Part shown: one piece after another, positions 8,627 through 17,972 of the stretch
Numbering within the stretch: position 1 is the stretch's first letter
Layout of the letters: each line of letters opens with the position of its first letter
Assembly: GCF_001813295.1 (NCBI RefSeq)
Contig: NZ_KV812002.1
Location: 118,448-164,281 of the forward strand
Length of the DNA: 45,834 nt
Direction: 5' to 3'
Source: Streptococcus sp. HMSC072G04
GTDB lineage: Bacteria > Bacillota > Bacilli > Lactobacillales > Streptococcaceae
Program-made: the position numbers and the translations under genes
Notes under the pieces: model-generated
Database searches by the model: none
Told to the model about the DNA's origin: nothing
Seen by the model: the letters and a program-made list of their open reading frames with translations, nothing else

Positions 8627-11047
8627 GATGTCAAAAAAGGCTGCAATCTCTTCTTCTGTCAGTCCGATCATAGGAGAGATGGTGTGGAGATTGTCTTCTG
8701 TCAGTCGATAGACAGTCGGTTCATCAGGCTCAGTCTTCCTTTCAACAGTTTCTTCCTTGCTTCGTGCGGATTCGACTGTAGCAGAAGCCGTGGCAACGGC
8801 TGAAGAAGAGGCTTTGGTGACCTCGCTTCCATCCAGGTCCTTGAAGCGCTCCACCAAGTAGGTCTTGCGCGCAGTACCGGTATTTTTAGTGGCGTAATCA
8901 AAGGCGCTGTATTCTCCTAAGAGGATCAGTTTGCTCTTAGAGCGCGTGATGGCAGTATAGATCAAATTGCGCTGCAACATCCGGTGGCTTTGATTGGTAA
9001 TGGGTAGAATCACCACCGGAAACTCGCTTCCTTGCGATTTGTGAATACTCATTGCATAGGCTAAGCGAATCTTGTACCATTCATTGCGCGGGTAGACGAT
9101 TTCATTGCCATCAAATTGGATGGTCAATTCATCTTGCTTGGATTCTGTATATTTTCCTGGGAGAAGATCGGTGATGTAGCCAATATCTCCGTTAAAGACA
9201 TTGCTTTCTGCATCATTGACCAGATGGATGACCTTGTCTCCATCGCGGTATTGGCAGTCTGGCGTGTCAAAAACAACCTGATCTTTGACAGCTGGATTGA
9301 GAAGGTCTTGCATGAGCGTATTGATATTGTCAATGCCGGCCTGGCCCTTGTACATGGGTGCCAAGACTTGGATATCTCGAGCAGGGATTTGACTACGAAG
9401 GGCAGCAGAAGTGATTTGTTCGATCATCTTAGGGATGTGTTCGCTTCCAGCTTCAAAATAAGAGCGGTCAGCTTTTCGTTCTGTGAAATCTTGAGGAAGC
9501 TTGCCCTGGCGAATATCTCCTGCTAGTGAGACAATGGTCGAGTCCTCACTCTGACGGAAAATATGTTCGAGTTTGGTCTGAGGGATGCTTGGGATCTGCA
9601 AGAGATCAGCCAAGACCTGACCAGGGCTGACGGAAGGTAATTGGTCGGCATCCCCCACAATCAAGAGTTTCGTATCTGTTGCGATGTTGCTAAGTAATTG
9701 ATTGGCCAGCCAGGTATCAACCATGGAAAATTCGTCCACAATGATAAAGTCTGCATCCAGATAGTCCTCTAAGTGGCTGGTGTCATCATCCCCAGTCATC
9801 CCCAAATGGCGGTGGATAGTGGCGCTCGGAAGTCCTGTCAGCTCATTCATGCGCCTAGCTGCTCGTCCCGTTGGGGCAGCCAGCAGGATCGGCAGGTCTT
9901 TTTTCTTCCGAAGATCCAGCTGGTGGAGTTGGGCATAGACGCTGATCATCCCATTGATAACGGTAGTCTTTCCTGTCCCTGGTCCCCCGGTGAGGATAAA
10001 GACCTTGTTTTGGATAGCTTGGTGAATCGCCTCTTTTTGAATCGCATCGTAGCGAATCCCCAAATCTTTTTCAACATCCTCAATCGCCTGGTTGATTTTC
10101 TCAGGGTCAAACGAAGCTTTTTTACCCTTCTCCAGCAATCGGCCAATATGACTACAAATCCCTTCCTCCGCAAAGAAGAGGCTGTTGTCAAAGATCTTGG
10201 TGTCCACGTTTTGGACCTTGTCTTCCTCGATGAGGCGTCCTAATTCTTGGGCGACAGTAGAAGGATCCAATTCTACTGGACGAGCTGATTCTAAAAGGTC
10301 AATGGTATAGCGCAGGAGGTCCTTGGCTTCGATGTAGGTATTTCCAGTCTCGATAGAGTAGCTAAAAAGGCTGTGGATCAGACCCGCGCGGAAACGCTCA
10401 GGGGCGTCACTTGCAATGCCCAATTCTTCGGCTAGTTGGTCCGCAATTTTAAAGCCCATACCTTGGATATCTTCCACCAATCGGTAGGGCTGTTGCTCCA
10501 CGATCTGGAGGGTTTCTTCTTTATAAAAATCTTGGATCTGAAAGGCCAATTTATTGGGAATGCCATAGTTGGCTAGTTGGGCGAGAATGCGCTCCGTTCC
10601 GTAATTCTGACGGAGTTTTTCCACAAAAGTCAGGCGGTTTTTCTTGGAGAGACCTGTGATTTCTTCTAATTTTTCAGGGGCCTCCAAAATTTTGTCAATG
10701 GTATCGTCCCCATAGAGGTCCACGATTTTTTGGGCTGTTTTGAGACCAATTCCTTTGAAGTGATCGCTGGAAAAATATTTCACCAAGCCCTTGCTAGAGG
10801 GTTTGGCACGTTCATAGCGACTGATTTTGAGCTGCTCTCCGTATTTAGGATGATGGACCAGCTCCCCCCAGAAGGTGTAGTCTTCGCCTTCCATGATATC
10901 TGCCATAGTGCCCGTCACAATAATCTCAAAATCATCAAAGTCTTCGGCATCTGTATCGCTGATGTCGAGCAAGAGGATTCGAAAAAAGCTGCTAGGATTT
11001 TCAAAAATAATACGCTCAATAGTACCAGAAAAATAATATTCCATCAT
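8612..11047 (-). CDS. recD2: RecD2-type SF1 DNA helicase
   Basis: ATP-dependent 5'-3' helicase acting in DNA repair without RecBC. From the ATG at 11047 it has 811 residues: N-terminal OB-like and helix-hairpin-helix region (about 1-300), Walker A GGPGTGKTT, Walker B IIVDEFSMVD, motif GDADQLPSVSPGQ, and the C-terminal SIHKSQGSEFPVV and YTAITRSK motifs of SF1 helicases. A longer reading from 11080 is open, but its first codons lie inside the hairpin repeat at 11068-11095, whereas AAAAAGGAAAG precedes 11047. It follows lepB and rnhC on the same strand. The tail after about residue 730 is Ser/Thr/Glu-rich and probably disordered. Confidence 0.93.
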   Translation of the reverse strand: MMEYYFSGTIERIIFENPSSFFRILLLDISDTDAEDFDDFEIIVTGTMADIMEGEDYTFWGELVHHPKYGEQLKISRYERAKPSSKGLVKYFSSDHFKGIGLKTAQKIVDLYGDDTIDKILEAPEKLEEITGLSKKNRLTFVEKLRQNYGTERILAQLANYGIPNKLAFQIQDFYKEETLQIVEQQPYRLVEDIQGMGFKIADQLAEELGIASDAPERFRAGLIHSLFSYSIETGNTYIEAKDLLRYTIDLLESARPVELDPSTVAQELGRLIEEDKVQNVDTKIFDNSLFFAEEGICSHIGRLLEKGKKASFDPEKINQAIEDVEKDLGIRYDAIQKEAIHQAIQNKVFILTGGPGTGKTTVINGMISVYAQLHQLDLRKKKDLPILLAAPTGRAARRMNELTGLPSATIHRHLGMTGDDDTSHLEDYLDADFIIVDEFSMVDTWLANQLLSNIATDTKLLIVGDADQLPSVSPGQVLADLLQIPSIPQTKLEHIFRQSEDSTIVSLAGDIRQGKLPQDFTERKADRSYFEAGSEHIPKMIEQITSAALRSQIPARDIQVLAPMYKGQAGIDNINTLMQDLLNPAVKDQVVFDTPDCQYRDGDKVIHLVNDAESNVFNGDIGYITDLLPGKYTESKQDELTIQFDGNEIVYPRNEWYKIRLAYAMSIHKSQGSEFPVVILPITNQSHRMLQRNLIYTAITRSKSKLILLGEYSAFDYATKNTGTARKTYLVERFKDLDGSEVTKASSSAVATASATVESARSKEETVERKTEPDEPTVYRLTEDNLHTISPMIGLTEEEIAAFFDIKKYD

Positions 11048-11067
11048 TTCTTTCCTTTTTATAAAGC

Positions 11068-11095
11068 GAGGCTGGGACATACTTGTCTCAGCCTC
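11068..11095 (-). repeat. Hairpin repeat between lepB and recD2 (GAGGCTGGGACA family)
   Basis: GAGGCTGGGACA / TGTCTCAGCCTC with loop TACT, one G-U pair. Same family as 1-26 and 21815-21840 but with a different loop. On the minus strand it follows the lepB stop by 16 nt and has only a short T stretch, so it may attenuate transcription into recD2. Confidence 0.65.
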
Positions 11096-11111
11096 AGTCT
11101 GTTAATCTATA

Positions 11112-11762
11112 CTAATAAGTTTTGAAAGGGTAGATCGGCCATAGTCTAAAGACGGCTTGTCCTTTGATTTGTTCTTTCTTGAAAGCTCCGACTTGACGGC
11201 TATCTTTTGAAACGATCCGGTCATCTCCAAGTAGGAGGTATTCATCGTCGAGCAACTTCAAGGTAAATTTAGGATTGCCATCCTTGTCTACTGTATAAGC
11301 TTGGGCTGTATTGGCCAATTGGCGGAAGAGTTCTCCGTTTTCTTCGAACCCTTTTCCAGTGTAGGTCGATTGCAATTTATCTTTTTTGAAACGAGCGATG
11401 TAGTCTTTCAAATAGGGCTCATTGGTCTTTTTCCCATTGATGTAGAGGGTATCGTTGTCGTACTGAATGGTATCTCCAGGAAGACCGATGACCCGCTTGA
11501 CGATGTCCTTGGTTTTGCCGTCGTCGTCTTTTTCATTGGCAACGACAATGTCGAAACGATCAATTGAGAGGTGGTTGACCACAAGGAGATACTCGCTATC
11601 TGCTAGGGTTGGATCCATCGAATGGCCGTCCACCTTGACCGGAGCCCAGAGGTAGATGCGAGAGGCGATAATGAGACCAACAATAATACTGAAGAGGCCC
11701 CATTCTTTAAGGAATCTCACCACTGGTGAGCTAGATGACTGTTTTGAACTTCTTTTTGACAT
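11112..11762 (-). CDS. lepB: Signal peptidase I
   Basis: Membrane-bound serine protease that cleaves signal peptides from exported proteins. The 216 residues have a basic, Ser-rich N-terminus, one membrane anchor (about 21-38), box B GHSMDPTL with the nucleophile Ser, and box D DIVKRVIGLPGD with the general-base Lys, then box E LLGDDR(I)VSKDSR. The start lies 3 nt after the rnhC stop (12 on paper 11763-11765 between them), so the genes are co-transcribed. Single-anchor architecture is typical for Gram-positive enzymes. Confidence 0.95.
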   Translation of the reverse strand: MSKRSSKQSSSSPVVRFLKEWGLFSIIVGLIIASRIYLWAPVKVDGHSMDPTLADSEYLLVVNHLSIDRFDIVVANEKDDDGKTKDIVKRVIGLPGDTIQYDNDTLYINGKKTNEPYLKDYIARFKKDKLQSTYTGKGFEENGELFRQLANTAQAYTVDKDGNPKFTLKLLDDEYLLLGDDRIVSKDSRQVGAFKKEQIKGQAVFRLWPIYPFKTY

Positions 11763-11765
11763 AAC

Positions 11766-12665
11766 TTATCTTTCTAGTAATTTCTTTGCTTTTTCTGTGT
11801 TTTTAAAATGGAGTTTGGCACAATAATCCAGAGCCTTCATCCCGTAGGTCTGAAGCAATTTAGCAGCGACTTGGTCTGACTTCGCTCCTGCTCCACTAGG
11901 GAGATTAAAGCCCAGTTCCTTGCCCAGATCTTCCAGATTTTGAAGGAAGAGATTGCGGGCGATGATGGAACTAACTGCAACCGCTAAATATTTACCTTCT
12001 GCTTTTTCTTCCAACTCAATGGCTTGGGTGACCTGATTTTTTTCAGCTTTCACGTATTTTTGGTAGTTTTTAGCCGTCGTAAAGGCATCGATCACAATTC
12101 GCTCTGCTTGGACTCCTTTATTTAATAGAAGATAGATGGCCTGATTGTGCAGGGCCACTTTGACCGAAACAGCATTGTAGCCAGAAGCAATGACTTCATT
12201 GTACTTCTTTGGAGACAATAAGAGCGCTTGATGGTGGATGTTTTCCTCAAGGAGAGGAGCCAATTGCTGAATTTTTCGATCATCCAAGGTTTTTGAATCT
12301 CCAACACCGAGCTTTTTGAGCCAGTCGTGCTGGTCAGGTGTGACAAAGGATGCAACGACGGTGAGTCCACCAAAATAAGAGCCGTTTCCAACCTCGTCGG
12401 TTCCGATCATGGCTAAATCTTGTCCTGCAGATGAAGTAGTAGAACCTTTAGGGTTCCCGACATCTTGCCCGAAAAAGGCCAGGTAAGGAGTAAGGTCATT
12501 GCCCTGAAGCAAGACTTTTCCAGACTTGTAGATCGAAACGGTCGCTCCCTCTAGTCGAAAGAAATAATCCATATGAGGGTTCTTGCTTTGAGAGAGAGAA
12601 CTGCGATAGGTATGGACAAAATCAAGGATTTGCTCCTGTGTTGGAGTGAGTGTCATACTTTCCAT
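11766..12665 (-). CDS. rnhC: Ribonuclease HIII
   Basis: Cleaves the RNA strand of RNA-DNA hybrids. Contains an N-terminal substrate-binding (TBP-like) domain of about 80 residues with [13 protein letters not shown], then the RNase H catalytic core starting at [15 protein letters not shown] (first Asp and Glu of the DEDE set), [20 protein letters not shown], and [10 protein letters not shown] (further Asp). Three starts are possible: GTG 12671, ATG 12665 and ATG 12656; none has a strong ribosome binding site, and I chose 12665. TACAAT just upstream (around 12680) would put the transcription start within about 10 nt, so the leader is very short. Divergent from zapA. Confidence 0.93.
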   Translation of the reverse strand: MESMTLTPTQEQILDFVHTYRSSLSQSKNPHMDYFFRLEGATVSIYKSGKVLLQGNDLTPYLAFFGQDVGNPKGSTTSSAGQDLAMIGTDEVGNGSYFGGLTVVASFVTPDQHDWLKKLGVGDSKTLDDRKIQQLAPLLEENIHHQALLLSPKKYNEVIASGYNAVSVKVALHNQAIYLLLNKGVQAERIVIDAFTTAKNYQKYVKAEKNQVTQAIELEEKAEGKYLAVAVSSIIARNLFLQNLEDLGKELGFNLPSGAGAKSDQVAAKLLQTYGMKALDYCAKLHFKNTEKAKKLLER

Positions 12666-12753
12666 AACCACTATTGTACCACAAATTCAGAGAGAGGGAG
12701 CAAAAAGAAAGAAAGAATCCACTGGAAAATCCCTGTGAAGAGGGGCTTTGCTA

Positions 12754-12782
12754 CTGACAAAGCTAGCCTTTTTTGGTATAAT
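12754..12782 (+). promoter_or_regulatory. zapA-cvpA-mutS2 promoter
   Basis: -35 CTGACA (12754-12759), 17-bp spacer, -10 TATAAT (12777-12782). The ribosome binding site GTGAGGTGA (12786-12794) begins right after it. Confidence 0.7.
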
Positions 12783-12799
12783 ACCGTGAGGTGATTTTT

Positions 12800-13090
12800 A
12801 TGGCGAGCTTAAATAGATATAAATTTACATTTGGAAACAAAGCGCTCACTTTAACAACCAACCATGATAATTTGTTTATGGAAGAAGTCGAACGTGTTGC
12901 GAAAGAAAAATACCAAGCAATTAAGGAACAAATGCCAGAGGCAGATGATGAAACCATCGCGATCTTATTGGCAGTAAATAGTTTGTCCATGCAGCTGAAT
13001 CGCGAGATTGAGTTTGACGACAAAGAAAAAGAATTAGATGATTTTCGTCGCAAGGCTTTAGACGACTTAAAGGATAAATCATCCAAATAA
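12800..13090 (+). CDS. zapA: Cell division protein ZapA
   Basis: A 96-residue cytoplasmic protein that stabilises FtsZ bundles at the division ring. It has the small beta-rich N-terminal part (RYKFTFGNKALTL), then a long helix from about residue 25 with VERVAKEKYQAIKEQ and AILLAVNSLSMQLN, and a charged coiled-coil end, as in the family. Start at 12800 follows GAGGTG by 7 nt. Co-transcribed with cvpA (10-nt gap) and mutS2, an order also known in pneumococcus. Confidence 0.88.
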   Translation: MASLNRYKFTFGNKALTLTTNHDNLFMEEVERVAKEKYQAIKEQMPEADDETIAILLAVNSLSMQLNREIEFDDKEKELDDFRRKALDDLKDKSSK

Positions 13091-13100
13091 GAGGAGATAC

Positions 13101-13655
13101 ATGTTAACTTTCTTAATCTTATTGATTTTGGCATGGAGCTTTTATATTGGCTATGCAAGAGGGATTATCCTCCAGTCCTATTATTTTCTAGTGACCTTAG
13201 TGGCCCTCTTGATTGCAGGTGGTAGCTACAAGGGGCTGGCAAAGATTTTGTCTCTATGGGTTCCTTTTTCGAGTCCTACTCGGCAATCGGTGAATTATTT
13301 TTATGCCAACCGCTACCTATTTCAATTAGATGACATCTTTTATGCAGGTTTAGCTTATGTATTGATTTTTGCGATAGTCTATCTGATTGGTCGTGTGATC
13401 GGGATCTTTATGCACTTGGTACCCCAGCCAGAAAAACTGGAGGATCGCAAGTATCAAATTGTAGCGGGTGTGATCGCCGTCGTGATAACTCTCTTGGTCA
13501 TCCAGATGGGCTTGACTGTCCTCTCAACGGTTCCCATGGCTTCCATCCAAAATAGACTAAATGCAAGTGGATTGATCCGCTTTATCATCCTTCATACCCC
13601 GATCAGTTCCAGTCTGTTCCACAACTTGTGGGTGACTGCGATTATCGGAGCTTAA
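13101..13655 (+). CDS. CvpA family membrane protein
   Basis: A 184-residue protein with four predicted membrane segments (about 1-20, 26-46, 75-100, 120-145) and the early LILAWSFYIGYARG motif common in CvpA proteins. GAGGAG lies 7 nt before the ATG. CvpA was named for colicin V production in E. coli, but its job in Gram-positives is unclear. The neighbours zapA and mutS2 are the usual ones in streptococci. Confidence 0.85.
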   Translation: MLTFLILLILAWSFYIGYARGIILQSYYFLVTLVALLIAGGSYKGLAKILSLWVPFSSPTRQSVNYFYANRYLFQLDDIFYAGLAYVLIFAIVYLIGRVIGIFMHLVPQPEKLEDRKYQIVAGVIAVVITLLVIQMGLTVLSTVPMASIQNRLNASGLIRFIILHTPISSSLFHNLWVTAIIGA

Positions 13656-13664
13656 GGAGCAAAA

Positions 13665-13721
13665 ATGAAGAAAGGAGTGAGACAAGTCCGATTCAAGGAA
13701 GGACGCTCACTTTTTTTGTAG
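13665..13721 (+). CDS. Possible 18-residue leader peptide ahead of mutS2
   Basis: ATG at 13665 with a strong ribosome binding site (TAAGGAG, which overlaps the cvpA stop), reading [18 protein letters not shown] and ending in a TAG that overlaps the mutS2 ribosome binding site. It is rich in Lys and Arg. It runs straight through the hairpin with T run at 13676-13717, the layout of a leader-peptide attenuator. The peptide may only serve translational coupling. Reading is direct; expression is inferred. Confidence 0.4.
   Translation: MKKGVRQVRFKEGRSLFL
13676..13717 (+). terminator. Hairpin with T run between cvpA and mutS2
   Basis: Outer stem AGTGAG (13676-13681) / CTCACT (13706-13711), inner stem GTCC (13686-13689) / GGAC (13701-13704), then seven T. 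It would end part of the zapA-cvpA transcripts before mutS2. Confidence 0.6.
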
Positions 13722-13728
13722 GAGAAAC

Positions 13729-16068
13729 ATGAATAAAAAAATCTTAGATATTCTGGAGTTTGACAAGGTCAAGCAACTCTTTGAACCCTATCTACAGACA
13801 GAACAAGGGGAGATGGAGCTAGCAGCCCTTACTCCAACTGATAAAAAAGAAAGCATAGAAACGACCTTTATGGAGCTAGAAGATATGGAACAGATCCTCT
13901 TGGAAGAGCCTCGCTTTGCCGTGTCGACCATTCAAGATGTCCGTCCAGTGGCCAAGCGTTTGGAGATGGAGGCATCCCTCAATATCGATGAATTACTAGC
14001 GCTAAAAGCTGTCCTTCGGGTGACACATGAGCTTAAGGATTTCTACGACAACTTGGAAAATGTCCGTCTGGAAAGGCTCAATCGCCTCTTTGACAACTTG
14101 GTGGATTTACCACGCCTACAAGGTGGGCTTCAAGCTATCAACGAAGGAGGCTTTGTCGAGTCTTTTGCCAGTGAAAAATTGGCCAAAATCCGCCGTCGAA
14201 TCCAGGAAAATGAACACCAGGTCAGAGAGATTCTCCAAGACCTGCTGAAAAGCAAGGCCGATATGTTAGCGGATGCTGTGATTGCTAGTCGGAATGGCCG
14301 CAATGTTCTACCAGTAAAAAACACCTATCGTAACCGGATTGCAGGGGTGGTCCACGATATCTCAGCCAGCGGGAATACCGTTTATATCGAGCCTCGAGCA
14401 GTCGTCAATCTTAATGAAGAAATTGCCAACCATCGAGCCGATGAACGGTATGAAATCATTCAGATTCTGGAGGAATTGTCTGACACCCTCCGCCCTCACG
14501 CAGCAGAGATTGCAAATAACGCTTGGATTATTGGTCACTTAGACTTGATCAAGGCCAAGTATCGGTTTATGCGCGATTGTAAGGCAGTGGTACCAGAGGT
14601 AAGTAGCAATCGTTCCATTCAGCTCTTGCAACTACGTCATCCCTTGATTGAAAATGCCGTCGCGAATGACCTGCATTTTACCGAGGACTTGACAGAAATC
14701 GTGATTACCGGTCCCAATACAGGGGGGAAAACCATCATGCTAAAAACGCTGGGACTAGCGCAAATTATGGCCCAGTCTGGTCTTCCCATCCTAGCGGATC
14801 CAGGTAGTCGTGTGGGCATCTTCTCACAAGTCTTTGCAGATATTGGAGATGAACAATCGATCGAGCAGAGCTTGTCGACCTTCTCCAGTCATATGACCAA
14901 TATCGTATCTATCTTGAATCAAGTAGATACTGCTTCCTTGATCCTTCTGGATGAGTTGGGGGCTGGAACCGATCCCCAAGAGGGGGCTGGCCTTGCTATT
15001 GCCATCCTAGAAGACCTGCGCTTACGCGGGATTAAGACCATGGCAACAACCCACTATCCAGAGCTAAAGGCCTACGGGATTGAGACTGCAGGAGTGCAAA
15101 ATGCCAGTATGGAATTTGACACAGCGAGTCTACGTCCGACCTATCGTTTCATGCAAGGAGTTCCTGGCCGCTCCAATGCCTTTGAAATCGCCCGCCGTTT
15201 GGGCTTATCTGAGACCATTATCCAGGATGCCATGAAGATGACCAATACGGATAACGATGTCAATCAGATTATTGAAAAATTGGAGGCACAGACCTTAGAA
15301 AGTCGCAAGCGCTTGGATACCATTCAAGAGGTCGAGCAAGAAAATCTCAAATTCAATCGCGCTCTTCGAAAACTCTATAACGAATTGACCAGAGAGAGAG
15401 AAACAGAGCTCAATAAGGCGAGAGAAGAAGCCAAGGAAATTGTGGACATGGCCCTCTCAGAGAGTGACCGCATCCTTCAAGGCATTCACGCCAAATCCCA
15501 GTTGAAACCACATGAAATTATTGAGGCCAAGGCTCAGTTGAAAAAACTAGCTCCTGAGACCGTCGACCTTTCTAAAAACAAGGTCTTGAAAAAAGCCAAA
15601 AAGGCGCGTGCTCCTAAGGTGGGAGACGAAATCTTGGTTATCAGTTATGGCCAACGCGGAACCCTGGTCAAGCAACTCAAAGATGGCCGCTGGGAGGCGC
15701 AAGTCGGCTTGATCAAGATGACCTTGGAAGAAAAAGAATTCAACCTCATCAAGGCTGAAAAAGAAGCAGCTCAACCTAAGAAACGCCAGGTGAATGTCGT
15801 CAAACGCTCGAACACGAGTGGGCCGAGAGCGCGTCTGGACCTCCGTGGGAAACGCTATGAAGAGGCTATGCAAGAGCTAGATGGCTTTATCGATCAGGCC
15901 CTGCTCAACAACATGGCCCAAGTCGATATCATCCACGGGATCGGGACGGGTGTCATCCGTGAAGGGGTGACCAAATACCTCCGCCGCAACAAACATGTCA
16001 AAAGTTTTGAATATGCCCCCCAAAATGCAGGTGGTAGTGGCGCGACTATTGTTACGTTTAAAGGATAA
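13729..16068 (+). CDS. mutS2: MutS2 ATPase/endonuclease
   Basis: A 779-residue MutS paralogue without the mismatch-binding domain. Order: helical core (1-310), ATPase with Walker [12 protein letters not shown] and Walker [14 protein letters not shown], coiled-coil clamp (about 510-600), a KOW-like segment [15 protein letters not shown], and a C-terminal Smr domain ([24 protein letters not shown]). Known members suppress recombination or act on collided ribosomes in Bacillus subtilis. TAGGAG precedes the ATG by 6 nt. Last gene of the zapA operon, closed by the terminator at 16075. Confidence 0.95.
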   Translation: MNKKILDILEFDKVKQLFEPYLQTEQGEMELAALTPTDKKESIETTFMELEDMEQILLEEPRFAVSTIQDVRPVAKRLEMEASLNIDELLALKAVLRVTHELKDFYDNLENVRLERLNRLFDNLVDLPRLQGGLQAINEGGFVESFASEKLAKIRRRIQENEHQVREILQDLLKSKADMLADAVIASRNGRNVLPVKNTYRNRIAGVVHDISASGNTVYIEPRAVVNLNEEIANHRADERYEIIQILEELSDTLRPHAAEIANNAWIIGHLDLIKAKYRFMRDCKAVVPEVSSNRSIQLLQLRHPLIENAVANDLHFTEDLTEIVITGPNTGGKTIMLKTLGLAQIMAQSGLPILADPGSRVGIFSQVFADIGDEQSIEQSLSTFSSHMTNIVSILNQVDTASLILLDELGAGTDPQEGAGLAIAILEDLRLRGIKTMATTHYPELKAYGIETAGVQNASMEFDTASLRPTYRFMQGVPGRSNAFEIARRLGLSETIIQDAMKMTNTDNDVNQIIEKLEAQTLESRKRLDTIQEVEQENLKFNRALRKLYNELTRERETELNKAREEAKEIVDMALSESDRILQGIHAKSQLKPHEIIEAKAQLKKLAPETVDLSKNKVLKKAKKARAPKVGDEILVISYGQRGTLVKQLKDGRWEAQVGLIKMTLEEKEFNLIKAEKEAAQPKKRQVNVVKRSNTSGPRARLDLRGKRYEEAMQELDGFIDQALLNNMAQVDIIHGIGTGVIREGVTKYLRRNKHVKSFEYAPQNAGGSGATIVTFKG

Positions 16069-16074
16069 TCGAAT

Positions 16075-16101
16075 CCTAGCTGTTTATCAGCTAGGGTTTT
16101 T
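16075..16101 (+). terminator. mutS2 terminator
   Basis: CCTAGCTG / CAGCTAGG perfect stem, loop TTTAT, then GTTTTT. Seven bases after the mutS2 stop. Confidence 0.9.
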
Positions 16102-16188
16102 AAAATTTTATAAAATGAAAATGATTGAAAGTTGTTGAAAAGGATTCGCTTTTAAATCTGATTTTCAGTAGGTCCTCCTTTTTAAAAG

Positions 16189-16197
16189 TGCTATAAT
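16189..16197 (+). promoter_or_regulatory. Extended -10 promoter of the dipeptidase gene
   Basis: TGC followed by TATAAT (16192-16197), about 30 nt before the ATG; no good -35, as usual for extended -10 promoters. Confidence 0.6.
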
Positions 16198-16227
16198 AGA
16201 GGCAATGAATGATTTGGGAGGATACGC

Positions 16228-17646
16228 ATGCGTAAACGTGAAAGTGCTGATTCGTGTACAACGATTCTAGTCGGAAAAAATGCTAGCTATGATGGTTCGA
16301 CCATTGTAGCAAGAACAGAGGATTCTCAAAATGGCGTTTTTACGCCCAAGAAATTGATCGTGGTCAAACCGGAAGATCAACCGCGTCATTACAAGTCAGT
16401 ATTATCAACTTTTGAAATCGACTTACCAGATAATCCAGTTCGCTATACATCGGTTCCAGATGCGATTCCTAAGGACGGGATCTGGGGAGAAGCTGGGATC
16501 AATATCTACAATGTAGCTATGAGTGAGACAGAGACCATTACGACCAATAGCCGTGTGCTAGGGGCAGATCCTCTTGTAGAGAGTGGCATCGGTGAGGAAG
16601 ACATGCTGACCTTGGTCTTGCCTTATGTCAAGACAGCCCGCGAAGGGGTCTTGCGTCTCGGGAAGATTTTAGAAGAGTATGGAACTTATGAATCCAACGG
16701 GATCGCCATTTCAGATGTGAATGAAATCTGGTGGTTGGAGACCGTCGGAGGTCACCACTGGATGGCGCGCCGTGTCCCTGACGATGCCTATGTGACCAAC
16801 CCGAACCAACTGGGAAGTGATTATTTTGAATTTAGCAATCCCGATGAGTTTCTTTGTGACCCAGATCTTGAACGTTTTGTCACAGAGCACCATTTGATTT
16901 TAGATCAAGAAGGGAAAGGTTTTAATCCACGCTATGCCTTTGGTAGCCAAAAAGACAAGGACCGACACTACAATACACCGCGGGCTTGGGCCATCCAGCA
17001 TTTCCTCAATCCTGAAATCGAGCAGGATCCACGGAGCTTTGAGATTCCTTGGTGTCAAAAACCTTATCGCAAGGTGACGATTGAAGATGTCAAATATGTC
17101 TTGAGCAACCACTACCAAGACACTATCTACGATCCTTATGGTCCTGAAGGAGATCACGTGAGTCAACGGACCTTCCGGACGATCGGGATCAACCGGACTA
17201 GCCAGACAGCGATTCTGCAATTGCGTCCCAATAAACCACAAGAAACGACAGGCATCCAATGGATTTCTTATGGCTCCATGCCTTACAATACAGCCGTTCC
17301 TTTCTTTACCCAAGTGGATACAACACCAGACTACTTTGCCAATACGACGGCTAAGGTAACAACGGATTCCTTCTACTGGGCCAACCGGATTATTGCAGGA
17401 CTAGCAGATCCTCACTATGCTCACCATGTTGGTGATTTGGACAATTACCAAGAAACGACAATGGCCTGGGGACATGCGCGCATCAATAAGGTCGATCGTG
17501 CACTTGCAGCAGGTGAAACCGTTGATTTTGAGGCGGAAAACCAAGCCATGAGTGATCAAATCCAGGAAGCGACAGATCAACTCTTGGACAAGATTTTGCT
17601 CGATGCTAGCAACCTCATGACCAATCACTTCTCCTTGAGCGATTAA
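16228..17646 (+). CDS. pepD: C69 family dipeptidase
   Basis: Ntn-fold hydrolase cleaving dipeptides. The 472-residue protein has the expected N-terminal nucleophile Cys10 in [17 protein letters not shown], which is normally exposed by removing the preceding residues, and the family segment [23 protein letters not shown] and [17 protein letters not shown] lies 7 nt before the ATG. No signal peptide, so probably intracellular. The next gene on the strand, after the riboswitch, is an amino-acid symporter. Confidence 0.9.
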   Translation: MRKRESADSCTTILVGKNASYDGSTIVARTEDSQNGVFTPKKLIVVKPEDQPRHYKSVLSTFEIDLPDNPVRYTSVPDAIPKDGIWGEAGINIYNVAMSETETITTNSRVLGADPLVESGIGEEDMLTLVLPYVKTAREGVLRLGKILEEYGTYESNGIAISDVNEIWWLETVGGHHWMARRVPDDAYVTNPNQLGSDYFEFSNPDEFLCDPDLERFVTEHHLILDQEGKGFNPRYAFGSQKDKDRHYNTPRAWAIQHFLNPEIEQDPRSFEIPWCQKPYRKVTIEDVKYVLSNHYQDTIYDPYGPEGDHVSQRTFRTIGINRTSQTAILQLRPNKPQETTGIQWISYGSMPYNTAVPFFTQVDTTPDYFANTTAKVTTDSFYWANRIIAGLADPHYAHHVGDLDNYQETTMAWGHARINKVDRALAAGETVDFEAENQAMSDQIQEATDQLLDKILLDASNLMTNHFSLSD

Positions 17647-17691
17647 AAATTTTGTATTTTCAGGTAATTTACAAGATATTTTCAGAAACGA

Positions 17692-17720
17692 TTGACAAAC
17701 TTTTGAAAATCGATTAAAAT
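17692..17720 (+). promoter_or_regulatory. Promoter of the riboswitch-symporter unit
   Basis: -35 TTGACA (17692-17697), 17-bp spacer, -10 TAAAAT (17715-17720). Predicted start about 17727, just before the aptamer. Confidence 0.8.
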
Positions 17721-17744
17721 AGAGAAAATTACATACGACCGAAT

Positions 17745-17864
17745 GAAGTTTGCAGGAGCGTGAGTGACTGTGAATGGACGGAACTCTGGAGAGACCAGAA
17801 ATGGCACCGAAGGGGCAAGGTAGAGGATGCATCTACTCAAACTCTCAGGTAAAAGGACAGAGCG
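17745..17864 (+). ncRNA. Glycine riboswitch (single aptamer)
   Basis: The region carries the recognisable glycine-aptamer core: CTCTGGAGAGACCAG, then ACCGAAGGGGCAAG, a variable hairpin arm, and AAACTCTCAGGTAAAAGGAC near 17838-17857. Only one aptamer core is visible where many species have two in tandem. It sits between a strong promoter and a terminator hairpin (17900-17924), ahead of the sodium:alanine/glycine symporter. In Streptococcus pyogenes a similarly placed glycine riboswitch was, as I recall, reported to switch the transporter off by terminating transcription; the direction here is inferred. Confidence 0.88.
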
Positions 17865-17899
17865 AACGATAGGGGAAGTTCCCTATTTTAAGCAGGACC

Positions 17900-17935
17900 A
17901 GAGTACATGTTTGACATGTGCTCTTTCTTTTTCTC
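17900..17935 (+). terminator. Riboswitch expression platform (terminator)
   Basis: AGAGTACATG / CATGTGCTCT with loop TTTGA and one G-U pair, followed by TTCTTTTTCTCTTTT. A second hairpin ATAGGG/CCCTAT lies just upstream (about 17868-17885) and could be part of the switch. Confidence 0.8.
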
Positions 17936-17972
17936 TTTTCTGTCGAGCGGTCGATGAAAAAGGAGACAGAAA

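Noticed and set aside
11048..11080. Longer recD2 start (11 more codons)
   Set aside because: These codons lie in the hairpin repeat and have no ribosome binding site; 11047 has AAAAAGGAAAG.
12745..12777. Terminator hairpin between rnhC and zapA on the plus strand
   Set aside because: The stem GGC...TTTG/CAAAG...GCC needs a 4-nt bulge, no plus-strand gene precedes it, and it overlaps the zapA -35 box.
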